NCBI GenBank assembly: GCA_011391455.1
Contig: JAABQN010000086.1
Span: 1 to 7,914 of the forward strand
Reading direction: 5' to 3'
From: Nitrospiraceae bacterium
GTDB lineage: Bacteria > Nitrospirota > Nitrospiria > Nitrospirales > Nitrospiraceae
DNA: 7,914 bases
Shown here: positions 1 through 5,722 of the stretch, one piece after another
Numbering within the stretch: the stretch's first letter is position 1
Layout: each line of letters begins with the position of its first letter
Position numbers and translations under genes: made by a program
The notes under the pieces: generated by a model
What the model was told of the DNA's origin: nothing
What the model saw: the letters and a program-made list of their open reading frames with translations, nothing else
Databases searched by the model: none

Positions 1-513
1 GATGGGCATAACGTTCTCGGTGCTGGCACGAATGGTGGCAGCACCGGATATTACGTTGGCGCCGGGGAGGATATCATGCTGACAAGAGACTTGTGGGGTA
101 TGATGAAAGGCATCGCGGTCGTGGGCGAGATCGGTGTCGAGTTCAAGCGGTTTAACTCGAAAACCGTCTCGAACTCGGATACAGCCCCGGTCACAGTAGC
201 TAGCAACGCCGGTCCGGGGAAGGTTCAAATCACCATGCTCACTGTGGATATCGCGCCGAAGGTGAAGTTCATGCAGGGCAGCGATTTCCAACCCTGGATC
301 ATTCCCGTCGGCTTGGATTTTCACGTGATCAGTCCACCGTCGAATCAGACGACCGTGCTCGACATCGGTGTGCAGTTCGGCACCGGGGCGGAATATCGGA
401 TTTGGAAAGAGTTGTGGCTCGGCGTGGACGGGCGATTCCATTTGGCTTCCAATCAAACCAATAGCGTGAACAATTTCGGGTCGGTTGGTAGCTATGTAGC
501 AATCGGATTCTGA
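1..513 (+). CDS. Outer-membrane beta-barrel protein, 3' part only
   Basis: The reading frame is open from the first base and ends at TGA 511-513, giving 170 residues of a protein whose start lies before the window. The visible part alternates polar and hydrophobic residues in strand-like stretches (for example EIGVEFKRF, QITMLTVDIAPKVKFM, VLDIGVQFGTGAEYRI, LWLGVDGRFHL) separated by Gly/Asn/Ser-rich turns. The chain ends SYVAIGF with a C-terminal Phe, the classical last-strand signature recognised by the BAM assembly machinery. This is typical of small OmpA/OmpW-like or opacity-type barrels. No substrate or enzymatic function can be read from it. An internal ATG at base 76 is available, but the open frame upstream already encodes barrel-like Gly/Tyr-rich sequence, so the true start is outside the window. 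The barrel assignment is fairly safe; the exact family is not. Confidence 0.75.
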   Translation, partial: DGHNVLGAGTNGGSTGYYVGAGEDIMLTRDLWGMMKGIAVVGEIGVEFKRFNSKTVSNSDTAPVTVASNAGPGKVQITMLTVDIAPKVKFMQGSDFQPWIIPVGLDFHVISPPSNQTTVLDIGVQFGTGAEYRIWKELWLGVDGRFHLASNQTNSVNNFGSVGSYVAIGF

Positions 514-578
514 AGCAGGCGGTTGCCGTTGAAGTCTTTGTGAGTAGTGCCGGTTAAGAGCAAAGGGGGTGGGCCATC

Positions 579-713
579 ATGATCACGGAACTGCGCGCGA
601 CGTGTTTTCTCGTGGTGGCTTTCGTCTTTTTCTTGATCATCATCGGTGTGCTCGGGCTAAGCACAATCATGAGTTCTGGCCGATGGAGTGAGCGAACAAA
701 GGCAGGAGGCTAG
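579..713 (+). CDS. Small single-pass membrane protein (44 aa)
   Basis: A 44-residue open frame starts at ATG 579 and ends at TAG 711-713. A strong purine-rich ribosome-binding site (AAAGGGGG, 562-569) sits 9 bases before the ATG, which is the main reason to believe it. The peptide has a short N-terminus with Glu4 and Arg6, one continuous hydrophobic helix at about residues 8-28 (Phe, Val, Ile and Leu rich) and a polar, basic C-terminal tail (RWSERTKAGG), as expected for a single-pass inner-membrane microprotein. I do not recognise a family. It lies 65 bases after the beta-barrel gene and could share its transcript; the heptamer array begins 26 bases after its stop. It could be spurious, but the ribosome-binding site plus one clean membrane helix make translation plausible. 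Confidence 0.5.
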   Translation: MITELRATCFLVVAFVFFLIIIGVLGLSTIMSSGRWSERTKAGG

Positions 714-739
714 CTGGACGGGAGCAAGGAAGCCAGTTG

Positions 740-936
740 TGAGTTCTGAGTTCTGAGTGTTGAGTTCTGAGTTTTGAGTTAGAGGATAATCGGGATAGAG
801 AGACGGGCAAGACGAATAAAGAAGTTTTGAGTTATGAGCTTTGAGTGCTGAGTTGGTTCCGGATAACTCAGAACCCAGAGCTAATAACTCAGAACTCCGC
901 GAAGCCGAAGACTCAGCACTCAGCACTCAGCACTTC
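740..936. repeat. Array A: heptamer-phased fold-back repeat (TGAGTTN)
   Basis: Six consecutive 7-base units of form TGAGTTN run without a gap from 740 to 781 (TGAGTTC, TGAGTTC, TGAGTGT, TGAGTTC, TGAGTTT, TGAGTTA). After an unrelated 46-base stretch, four more follow at 828-855. The strand sense then flips: 864-898 holds five units of the complementary form (TAACTCA, GAACCCA, GAGCTAA, TAACTCA, GAACTCC). A further run of GCACTCA units lies at about 910-936, with two perfect adjacent copies at 916-929. The two senses are complementary, so the transcript can pair in many registers. The array fills most of the interval between the 44-residue peptide and hemQ and ends 25 bases before the hemQ ribosome-binding site. 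It is not CRISPR: there are no long repeats or unique spacers. Confidence 0.9.
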
Positions 937-961
937 ATGTCTTGCTTCGCGCCCGGTCTAC

Positions 962-966
962 GGAGG
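962..966 (+). promoter_or_regulatory. Ribosome-binding site fixing the hemQ start
   Basis: GGAGG lies 7 bases before ATG 974. The same frame is open further upstream to a GTG at 845, but that extension is translated heptamer repeat (Thr/Gln/Asn/Ser-rich) with no such site, so 974 is chosen. Confidence 0.85.
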
Positions 967-973
967 ATTTTTG

Positions 974-1696
974 ATGGCGACCCCTGAACCGACCCCCGCG
1001 CCCCAAGCCCCGCGACGCCAATATGTGAACTTCGTCTTCTACAAAATCGACCCGGCCTGGCGGCGCCTGCCCGAGAGTGAGCGCACCAAAGGGAAGCAGG
1101 AATTCCTTCGGGCGGTCGAGGACTATACCGGCAAGGTGCTCGTGGTGGCCTACTCCTCGGTCGGGATCCGGGGCGATTGTGACATCATGCTGTGGCGGAT
1201 CAGCTATGAGCTGGAACTCTTCCAGGACATGACCACGAAGATCTTGGCCTCAGGATTGGGGCAATACCTGACCACGCCCTACTCCTATCTCGCGATCACC
1301 AAGCGGTCGGTCTACGTGGATCATCACACCCATGAAAATCAAGAGAGCAAGCGGCTTACCGTCGTGCCGGGCAAAGCCAAGTATATTTTCGTCTACCCGT
1401 TCCTGAAGACACGCGACTGGTTCCTGCTCACCAAGGCCGCGCGGCAAGGCATGCTGGACGAACATATTGAAGTCGGCCATCGCTTCCCGTCGGTGAAGCT
1501 GAACACGACCTACTCGTTTGGGCTGGACGATCAGGAGTGGGTGGTGGCGTTTGAGAGCGATAAGCCGGAAGACTTCCTGGATCTGGTGATGGCGCTCCGC
1601 GAAACCGAAGGCTCTCGCTATACGCTGCGGGATACGCCGATTTTCACCTGCATCCGCAAGAGCCTCAAGGAAACGCTCGACACGCTCGGCGGATGA
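974..1696 (+). CDS. hemQ: Coproheme decarboxylase, HemQ/ChdC type (chlorite dismutase superfamily)
   Basis: This 240-residue protein belongs to the chlorite dismutase-like fold. In HemQ enzymes it converts Fe-coproporphyrin III (coproheme) to heme b by two oxidative decarboxylations using peroxide, the last step of the coproporphyrin-dependent heme pathway in the cytoplasm. Visible signatures are a Pro/Ala-rich N-terminus (residues 2-14), the first ferredoxin-like half (about 17-115), then the heme half. That half contains Tyr141-Pro-x-x-Lys145, matching the catalytic Tyr and nearby Lys of HemQ; His164 in LDEH, at the position of the proximal heme ligand; and the SFGLDDQEWVVAFESD block (181-196). 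The distal Arg that true chlorite dismutases carry 13 residues after the proximal His is Asn177 here, which argues against chlorite degradation. Residue correspondences come from remembered family sequences. The gene stands alone, with repeat arrays on both sides and no other heme gene visible. Confidence 0.85.
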   Translation: MATPEPTPAPQAPRRQYVNFVFYKIDPAWRRLPESERTKGKQEFLRAVEDYTGKVLVVAYSSVGIRGDCDIMLWRISYELELFQDMTTKILASGLGQYLTTPYSYLAITKRSVYVDHHTHENQESKRLTVVPGKAKYIFVYPFLKTRDWFLLTKAARQGMLDEHIEVGHRFPSVKLNTTYSFGLDDQEWVVAFESDKPEDFLDLVMALRETEGSRYTLRDTPIFTCIRKSLKETLDTLGG

Positions 1697-1698
1697 AC

Positions 1699-1780
1699 TG
1701 GTCTGTCTGGTTGATTTGGTTCATTTGGTCTATTCTGGTTTGTTTTGTTGCTTGACTCGGAGAAACCAAACAAACCAAAT
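1699..1780. repeat. Array B: nonamer-phased fold-back repeat (TGGTTNATT)
   Basis: Starting two bases after the hemQ stop, 9-base units beginning TGGT occur at 1699, 1708, 1717 and 1726, then at 1736 with one extra base (TGGTCTGTC, TGGTTGATT, TGGTTCATT, TGGTCTATT, TGGTTTGTT). The complementary sense follows, with ACCA ending at 1768 and 1777. TGGTTTGTTT (1736-1745) pairs perfectly with AAACAAACCA (1768-1777), giving a 10-bp stem with a 22-base loop. The 18-mer AAACCAAACAAACCAAAT (1763-1780) occurs again in array E at 5800-5817. Lying just after a stop codon it may act as an mRNA 3' end or 3' stabilising structure, but there is no classical GC stem with U tract. Confidence 0.88.
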
Positions 1781-2094
1781 CATGCGTGCAGTGTCACTCT
1801 CTACCCGCAGTGCCCCATTGCAATCAGGTTTTTGTCCAACAAATTAGACAGCGTAACCCATTGTGTTTATTCGTATCGAGTCCAGTGAGCCCCTGGTCAG
1901 TCTCAATCTGTAGAAGAATGCGACAGAATTGTGATCTCACACATTATTATTTGCCATGCGCTAACCTCCATACCCATCAATGAAATATCTGCGGGGAGCG
2001 TCGCATGCAAGTCCAGGCACGGCTGTTGCGAATGTATAGCGTTGCGATGGAGGTCTGGGAGAAGGAAGCGAGGGCCGCCGGAATGGAGAGTTGT
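1781..2094. other. Non-coding interval upstream of the lipoprotein gene
   Basis: About 310 bases without a convincing gene. An open frame at 1786-1983 gives a Cys/His/Pro-rich 65-residue product with no ribosome-binding site or recognisable features and is treated as chance. The stretch around 1840-1975 is AT-richer than its surroundings and probably holds the promoter of the downstream genes, but no convincing pair of -35 and -10 boxes at proper spacing could be chosen. A short palindrome (TGTGATCTCACA, 1930-1941) sits directly before TATTAT (1945-1950). The lipoprotein frame also extends upstream to ATG 2005, but that extension would put 30 residues in front of the signal peptide. Confidence 0.5.
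1930..1941. promoter_or_regulatory. Candidate operator palindrome
   Basis: TGTGA and TCACA are perfect inverted arms around a 2-base centre, lying 3 bases before TATTAT (1945-1950), which could be a -10 box. The arms resemble CRP/FNR half-sites, but the usual spacer in those sites is longer, so this cannot be called a CRP site. It lies about 155 bases before the lipoprotein start. The evidence is only the symmetry and location. Confidence 0.2.
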
Positions 2095-2736
2095 ATGAGC
2101 AAGATACATCAGTCTATGGCAGTGCTGCTGGTTGCGCTCATTGGCCTGGTGGGCTGTGACCAGGAACCGCGAGCAGTCAGGGAGGCGAATCCAGTCCATG
2201 TGGTGGAGATGGAAAAGACCCTCCGCGATCTCTGGCTCGGGCACATTTTTATGATTCAGCACGTCGTGTTGTTCAACGCGAAGAACAATCCGGCGGATCT
2301 GGATGCCGCAGACAAGCAAGTCCTGGCCAACGCAAAACAGATTGCGAACACGTTTATGCCCTTCTACGGCGAAACGAGGTCTGGAAATCTCTATACCCTG
2401 CTGGCCGCTCATTATGCCTCGGTCAAAGAATATTCCGAGGCCACCATCGCTGGGAGCACGAGTCGGCAGGATGCTGCACTTGCCCGCATGGCGTCCAATG
2501 CCGACGACATCGATGTATTTTTCAACGGAGTCAATCCCCATAATCTGCCGAAAGGCACAGTTAGGGGCTTGATCGCGGCGCATGGAGCCCACCATGTTCT
2601 CCAAATCAACCAATACAAGAGAAAGGAGTATGCGGAGCTGGAGGAAACCTGGTCGATGATGAGACAACACGTCTATGTCATTGCGGACACTCTGACCGCG
2701 GCATTGGTGAAGCAGTTTCCGGACAAGTTCTTATAA
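2095..2736 (+). CDS. Histidine-rich alpha-helical lipoprotein
   Basis: A 213-residue exported lipoprotein. The N-terminus MSKIHQS is followed by a hydrophobic stretch (residues 8-20) and the lipobox LVGC, with Cys21 as the lipidated residue. ATG 2095 is chosen over ATG 2005 because it gives a standard signal peptide and has GGAGAG (2085-2090) just upstream. The mature part looks all-helical. Key positions are LRDLWLGHI (His50, His56), FMPFYGE (88-93), LLAAHY (His106), NADDID (135-140), AAHGAHH (His163, His166, His167), RQH (His192) and the C-terminal KQFPDKF. This pattern matches a family known to me mostly from Firmicutes as short cytoplasmic helical proteins, often misnamed glycosyltransferase in databases. 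The spaced histidines on helices suggest a metal-binding four-helix bundle of hemerythrin type, which is inference. It is upstream of the desaturase by 135 bases. Confidence 0.7.
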   Translation: MSKIHQSMAVLLVALIGLVGCDQEPRAVREANPVHVVEMEKTLRDLWLGHIFMIQHVVLFNAKNNPADLDAADKQVLANAKQIANTFMPFYGETRSGNLYTLLAAHYASVKEYSEATIAGSTSRQDAALARMASNADDIDVFFNGVNPHNLPKGTVRGLIAAHGAHHVLQINQYKRKEYAELEETWSMMRQHVYVIADTLTAALVKQFPDKFL

Positions 2737-2857
2737 CCGGTCAGTGTTCCCGTCTTGAAGTCGAGAATACCCAGCCATCATGACGCTTCATCAATGTCAC
2801 GGCCACTATCGCAAATGCTTAGCCCGCCAGTGGTATCTGCCCGATACGGCCTTAACC

Positions 2858-2863
2858 AGAAGG
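2858..2863 (+). promoter_or_regulatory. Ribosome-binding site choosing the desaturase start
   Basis: AGAAGG lies 8 bases before ATG 2872. The frame is open further back, with TTG 2755 and ATG 2794 available, but neither has a comparable site and the extra 39 residues are low-complexity and unlike a desaturase N-terminus. Confidence 0.55.
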
Positions 2864-2871
2864 TTCCGACT

Positions 2872-3849
2872 ATGGGCGATCAGTTGAAAACAGGCTCAGA
2901 GGATGACCAAAACGCATTGGACCTCCCGACTATAGGGTTGTTTGCTCTGGTCACATTGACGACTCTCATCGGGGTGCCGCTCTTTGGTTATGTCTTTGGC
3001 TATACGAAGCTGGACTGGGCCGTGGCCGGCGTGCTCTATCTCATCAGCGGACTAGGCATTACTGTGGGATACCACCGGATGATTTCCCATCGCAGCTTCC
3101 GGTCCCCCGACTGGGTCAAGGTAGCGTTCCTGGTTGCGGGCAGTTGGGCGATGGAGAACTCGGCGCTGAAATGGAGTGCCAATCATGCTCGGCACCATGC
3201 GCGTGTGGATCAGGAGGAGGATCCCTATAACGCGACGAAAGGATTCTGGCACAGCCACTGTGGCTGGCTCTTCACGAAACGCTTGCACCGGATCGAACGA
3301 TACGCAAAGGGGCTACGCGAGGATCCTGTGGTGATGTGGCAGCACCGCTGGTATATTCCCCTCTTCCTGTCCGGGTTGGCGCTGCCGTTTCTCGTAGGTT
3401 ATGCCTACAGCGGCTGGATAGGCGGAGCGGGCTGCTTCATGCTGGCCGGTGTCGGGAGGATCTTTCTGGTGCTGAATTCCACGTTCTGCATCAACTCCGT
3501 CTGCCATCTATGGGGGTGTCAGCCCTACAGCCGGTCCAATTCCAGTCGGGACAGCTGGTGGGTGTCATTGATTACGCTGGGAGAGGGATACCATAATTAC
3601 CATCACACCTTTCCGCGGGACTATCGGAACGGCTCCCTGTGGTACAACGTTGATCCGTCGAAATGGCTGATCTATACGTTATCCAAAGTTAAACTCGCCG
3701 AAGGACTGGTCAGATGCGATTCGGGCGTTTCAAGTTCCAAGTTTTTTGTTTCAAGTTTTCAGAGACTGTTTCCTGACAACATGAAACCTGAAACTAGAAA
3801 CCAGCAACTCCACTCCCGAACAACACTTCACTCGCAAGAACGTTCATGA
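2872..3849 (+). CDS. Membrane acyl-CoA/acyl-lipid desaturase (delta-9 type)
   Basis: This 325-residue diiron membrane enzyme should insert a cis double bond in a fatty acyl chain using O2 and an electron donor, at the inner membrane. The three histidine boxes are intact: HRMISH (68-73), HARHH (105-109) and HNYHH (241-245) in GEGYHNYHH. NSVCH (208-212) matches the additional metal-ligand region of stearoyl-CoA desaturases. Hydrophobic segments lie at about 20-42, 47-66, 83-98, 161-180 and 184-206. The region NGSLWYNVDPSKWLIY (253-268) is the usual end of bacterial members. The final 40 residues (286-325) are encoded by a heptamer array and its flank and look unrelated to the family, so the natural C-terminus probably ended near residue 285. 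The CFA-type gene follows after 25 bases, suggesting an operon. Function as a desaturase is secure; position and substrate are inferred. Confidence 0.88.
   Translation: MGDQLKTGSEDDQNALDLPTIGLFALVTLTTLIGVPLFGYVFGYTKLDWAVAGVLYLISGLGITVGYHRMISHRSFRSPDWVKVAFLVAGSWAMENSALKWSANHARHHARVDQEEDPYNATKGFWHSHCGWLFTKRLHRIERYAKGLREDPVVMWQHRWYIPLFLSGLALPFLVGYAYSGWIGGAGCFMLAGVGRIFLVLNSTFCINSVCHLWGCQPYSRSNSSRDSWWVSLITLGEGYHNYHHTFPRDYRNGSLWYNVDPSKWLIYTLSKVKLAEGLVRCDSGVSSSKFFVSSFQRLFPDNMKPETRNQQLHSRTTLHSQERS
3727..3809. repeat. Array C: heptamer-phased fold-back repeat (GTTTCAA) inside the desaturase 3' end
   Basis: Units in 7-base register are GTTTCAA (3727), GTTCCAA (3734), GTTTTTT (3741), GTTTCAA (3748) and GTTTTCA (3755), with GTTTCCT at 3768. 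The opposite sense follows: TGAAACC (3782), TGAAACT (3789), AGAAACC (3796) and AGCAACT (3803). It has the same fold-back design as array A with a different unit. Unlike the others it lies within an open frame and is translated as a Ser/Phe-rich then Arg/Thr/Gln-rich tail of the desaturase. Confidence 0.85.
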
Positions 3850-3874
3850 ATAGCGCCGGTAAGGGAACTCGTTT

Positions 3875-5122
3875 ATGCGAGGACTGACACAGGAGCAGCA
3901 AGTTTTCTTGAAAGTAGCCCGTGCCTATGTTGGGGAGGAGCGTCCGAATGTGAGTTTCCGGTTTTCGTTCGATGGCGTTCACCAGCCTGCGATCGGCAGT
4001 GGTTCAAGAGTTGTGGACGTGTCATTTCACAATGCCGAGCGGCTCTTCCAGCGGATATTTCTGGAAGGAAGTATGGGATTGGGCGAAGGGTATTCTGAAG
4101 GGCTTATCGAGGTGAAGGATGAAGACTATAAAGAGTTCTTGTGTATCTGTGTCTACGCAACATCCCCGCGCATTCTCCGGCAACTTTCGATCTTCGATAT
4201 GATTGCAGCCGTCCGGGCCAGAGCAGGCGGGTATTTTTCGAAGCCCCGAGAGAATGCGACCATCGACAATCATTATTCTCTTAGCGACTGGTTTGAGAGC
4301 GACGACGACTCGAATAGATTCTTCCACTATTGGCTCGATCGGGATCATCGCATGTATTCGTGCGGGAAATGGGATCCGGAGACCAAGACTCTGGAGGAGT
4401 CTGAAACGAACAAGCTGGAATTGTATGCCAAGCGAATGGGTATCGATGAACGCAGCCTGGGAAAGACTCTGCTGGACTTGGGCTGTGGGTGGGGAGGGGT
4501 CTTGTTTTTCATGGCGGAGAGATTCGGCGTTCGTGCCAAGGGTCTCACCCTATCCACGGCACAACATCGGTTCATTACCAAAGAAATTGCCCGGAGGAAC
4601 TTGGAAGATATTGTGAGCGTCGAATTGAGAAATGTCCATGACATGGAAGGAAAGTACGACTACATCGTGTCCATCGGCATGTTGGAGCACATTAGCGACT
4701 TCGACGACCTCTATGAGAAAACTGCCAGGGCCTTGAATCCCGGCGGGCAGGCATTGATGCATTCGATGTATTCGGAATCATGGTTCTACAAGGTAGATCG
4801 ATGGTTCCTGAAGTACATTTTCCCATATGGAGCTTGTCCGAATTTTTCTTCCAACATGAAATGCTTCAAGAGATATTTTAATGTTGTAGAACCGAAAAAG
4901 ATGCCGCACTTGTCCTATCCGAAAACTCTCGACGCGTGGTTTGCCAATTTCTGCAAAGCCGAACCGCAGATTCGCGAGCTTCTTCAACAAAAGAGCAAAG
5001 TCAAAGATGTGGAGTTTGCGGTAAGAACCTTCAAGCATTACTTGGCGATTGCGTCCGTCAGTCTGACGTTCTCCGGGTTTGTGGGGCACACCCTCGTCAA
5101 AGAGCCAAGGGTTCAATCGTAA
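3875..5122 (+). CDS. cfa: Cyclopropane-fatty-acyl-phospholipid synthase family methyltransferase
   Basis: This 415-residue SAM-dependent enzyme is of the CFA synthase family, which transfers a methylene or methyl group onto the double bond of acyl chains in membrane phospholipids. The N-terminal lipid-binding part includes FLEGSMGLGEGYSEGLIEV (62-80), matching the family block GSLGLGESY. YSCGKW (161-166) gives Cys163, DLGCGWGG (201-208) is SAM motif I, and IGMLEH (267-272) gives Glu271. LMHSMY gives His296 and LSYPKTLDAW gives Tyr348. These match the Cys, Glu, His and Tyr bicarbonate/active-site residues of E. coli Cfa, aligned by eye from memory. About 10 extra, acidic residues lie between NHYSLSDWF and YSCGKW. 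ATG 3875 follows AAGGGA (3861-3866) by 8 bases. It is divergent from E. coli Cfa, so a methyl-branching or unsaturated-product enzyme is also possible. Confidence 0.85.
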   Translation: MRGLTQEQQVFLKVARAYVGEERPNVSFRFSFDGVHQPAIGSGSRVVDVSFHNAERLFQRIFLEGSMGLGEGYSEGLIEVKDEDYKEFLCICVYATSPRILRQLSIFDMIAAVRARAGGYFSKPRENATIDNHYSLSDWFESDDDSNRFFHYWLDRDHRMYSCGKWDPETKTLEESETNKLELYAKRMGIDERSLGKTLLDLGCGWGGVLFFMAERFGVRAKGLTLSTAQHRFITKEIARRNLEDIVSVELRNVHDMEGKYDYIVSIGMLEHISDFDDLYEKTARALNPGGQALMHSMYSESWFYKVDRWFLKYIFPYGACPNFSSNMKCFKRYFNVVEPKKMPHLSYPKTLDAWFANFCKAEPQIRELLQQKSKVKDVEFAVRTFKHYLAIASVSLTFSGFVGHTLVKEPRVQS

Positions 5123-5190
5123 GCCGCAGGCTGAAGGGGTGTAGGCTGAAGGCCAGAGGTCGGAGATCCGAACCCTTCAGCCTTCGGCTT
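5121..5190. repeat. Array D: fold-back repeat (AGGCTGA) overlapping the cfa stop codon
   Basis: AGGCTGA units occur at 5128 and 5143, followed by AGGCCAG (5150), AGGTCGG (5157) and AGATCCG (5164) in a 7-base register with one extra base at 5142. The opposite sense follows at 5174. The 17-base arm at 5121-5137 pairs with 5174-5190 with one mismatch around a 36-base loop; alternatively AGGCTGAAGG at 5143-5152 pairs perfectly with 5174-5183. The first arm begins inside the TAA stop (5120-5122). The GC-rich hairpin could end or stabilise the transcript, but there is no U tract. Confidence 0.82.
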
Positions 5191-5232
5191 GCGCTTGTCG
5201 CGCGTCATGAATAATAGGGGGCTGTCGGTGGA

Positions 5233-5721
5233 TTGGATTCGGCTGTGATGGTCTTGTTGGTCTGGCTCCATGTGCTTGCGGCGGTCAGCTGGATCGGCGG
5301 GACGATCTTCCTGTCGGTTGTGCTGGCGCCGGTGCTCAAGCGTGAACCCTTTGCGTCACAGCGATCGTTGCTTTTTCGGACCGTCGCCCGGCGGTTTCGG
5401 GTGGTGGTCTGGGGCGCAATAGCCGTGCTCATGCTCACAGGCCCCCCCTTACTCCATCAGCGAGGGATTCCGATCATGAATCCATCGGGATGGCCGACGG
5501 TCCTGAGCGTCAAGCTGGGGCTTGTGGCGATGCTTCTTCTCTTCATCGTGACTCACGATCTCATCATCGGGCCTCGTGTCAGCCGGATATTACAGATCCC
5601 CACGGAGAGCCGACCCAGCTCCGATCGAGTCATGGTCGCATGGTCTCCCTGGATTGCCCGCTGCTCGCTCCTTCTTACGCTGGCCGTTTTGCTCGCTGCG
5701 GTCGTGCTCGTGCGAAGTTAA
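5233..5721 (+). CDS. CopD-like four-helix integral membrane protein
   Basis: A 162-residue inner-membrane protein with hydrophobic segments at about 4-33, 56-73, 90-109 and 138-160. The opening VWLHVLAAVSWIGG (10-23, with His13 and Trp20) and the block FIVTHDLIIGPRV (104-116, His108, Asp109) are typical of small CopD-related membrane proteins, a group named for copper resistance protein D; most small members have no proven function and some may bind heme or copper. His75 and Lys94 lie near the other helix ends. The start is uncertain: a stop at 5215 limits it to TTG 5233, GTG 5245 or ATG 5248. TTG is used because AGGGGG (5216-5221) lies 11 bases upstream, but ATG 5248 would also keep the first helix. 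It is 110 bases after cfa with array D between, so co-transcription is uncertain. Confidence 0.7.
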   Translation: MDSAVMVLLVWLHVLAAVSWIGGTIFLSVVLAPVLKREPFASQRSLLFRTVARRFRVVVWGAIAVLMLTGPPLLHQRGIPIMNPSGWPTVLSVKLGLVAMLLLFIVTHDLIIGPRVSRILQIPTESRPSSDRVMVAWSPWIARCSLLLTLAVLLAAVVLVRS

Positions 5722-5722
5722 C

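Noticed and set aside
657..926. Minus-strand frame with repeated NSEL-type residues
   Set aside because: The amino-acid repetition is just the heptamer array read in frame; no ribosome-binding site or family resemblance.
740..936. CRISPR array
   Set aside because: Units are 7 bases, contiguous and degenerate, with no spacers and no cas genes in view.
845..973. Upstream extension of hemQ from GTG 845
   Set aside because: The 43 added residues are translated heptamer repeat, with no ribosome-binding site; ATG 974 has GGAGG at ideal spacing.
974..1696. True chlorite dismutase
   Set aside because: The distal Arg position is Asn177 and the HemQ Tyr-Pro-x-x-Lys signature is present instead.
1930..1941. 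CRP or FNR binding site
   Set aside because: The half-sites resemble those motifs but the centre is only 2 bases, too short for either regulator.
1786..1983. 65-residue open frame downstream of hemQ
   Set aside because: Composition is not protein-like, it has no ribosome-binding site and it begins at the edge of a repeat.
1903..2670. Minus-strand frame of 255 residues opposite the lipoprotein gene
   Set aside because: The + strand has a signal peptide, lipobox and family motifs; the antisense product shows none.
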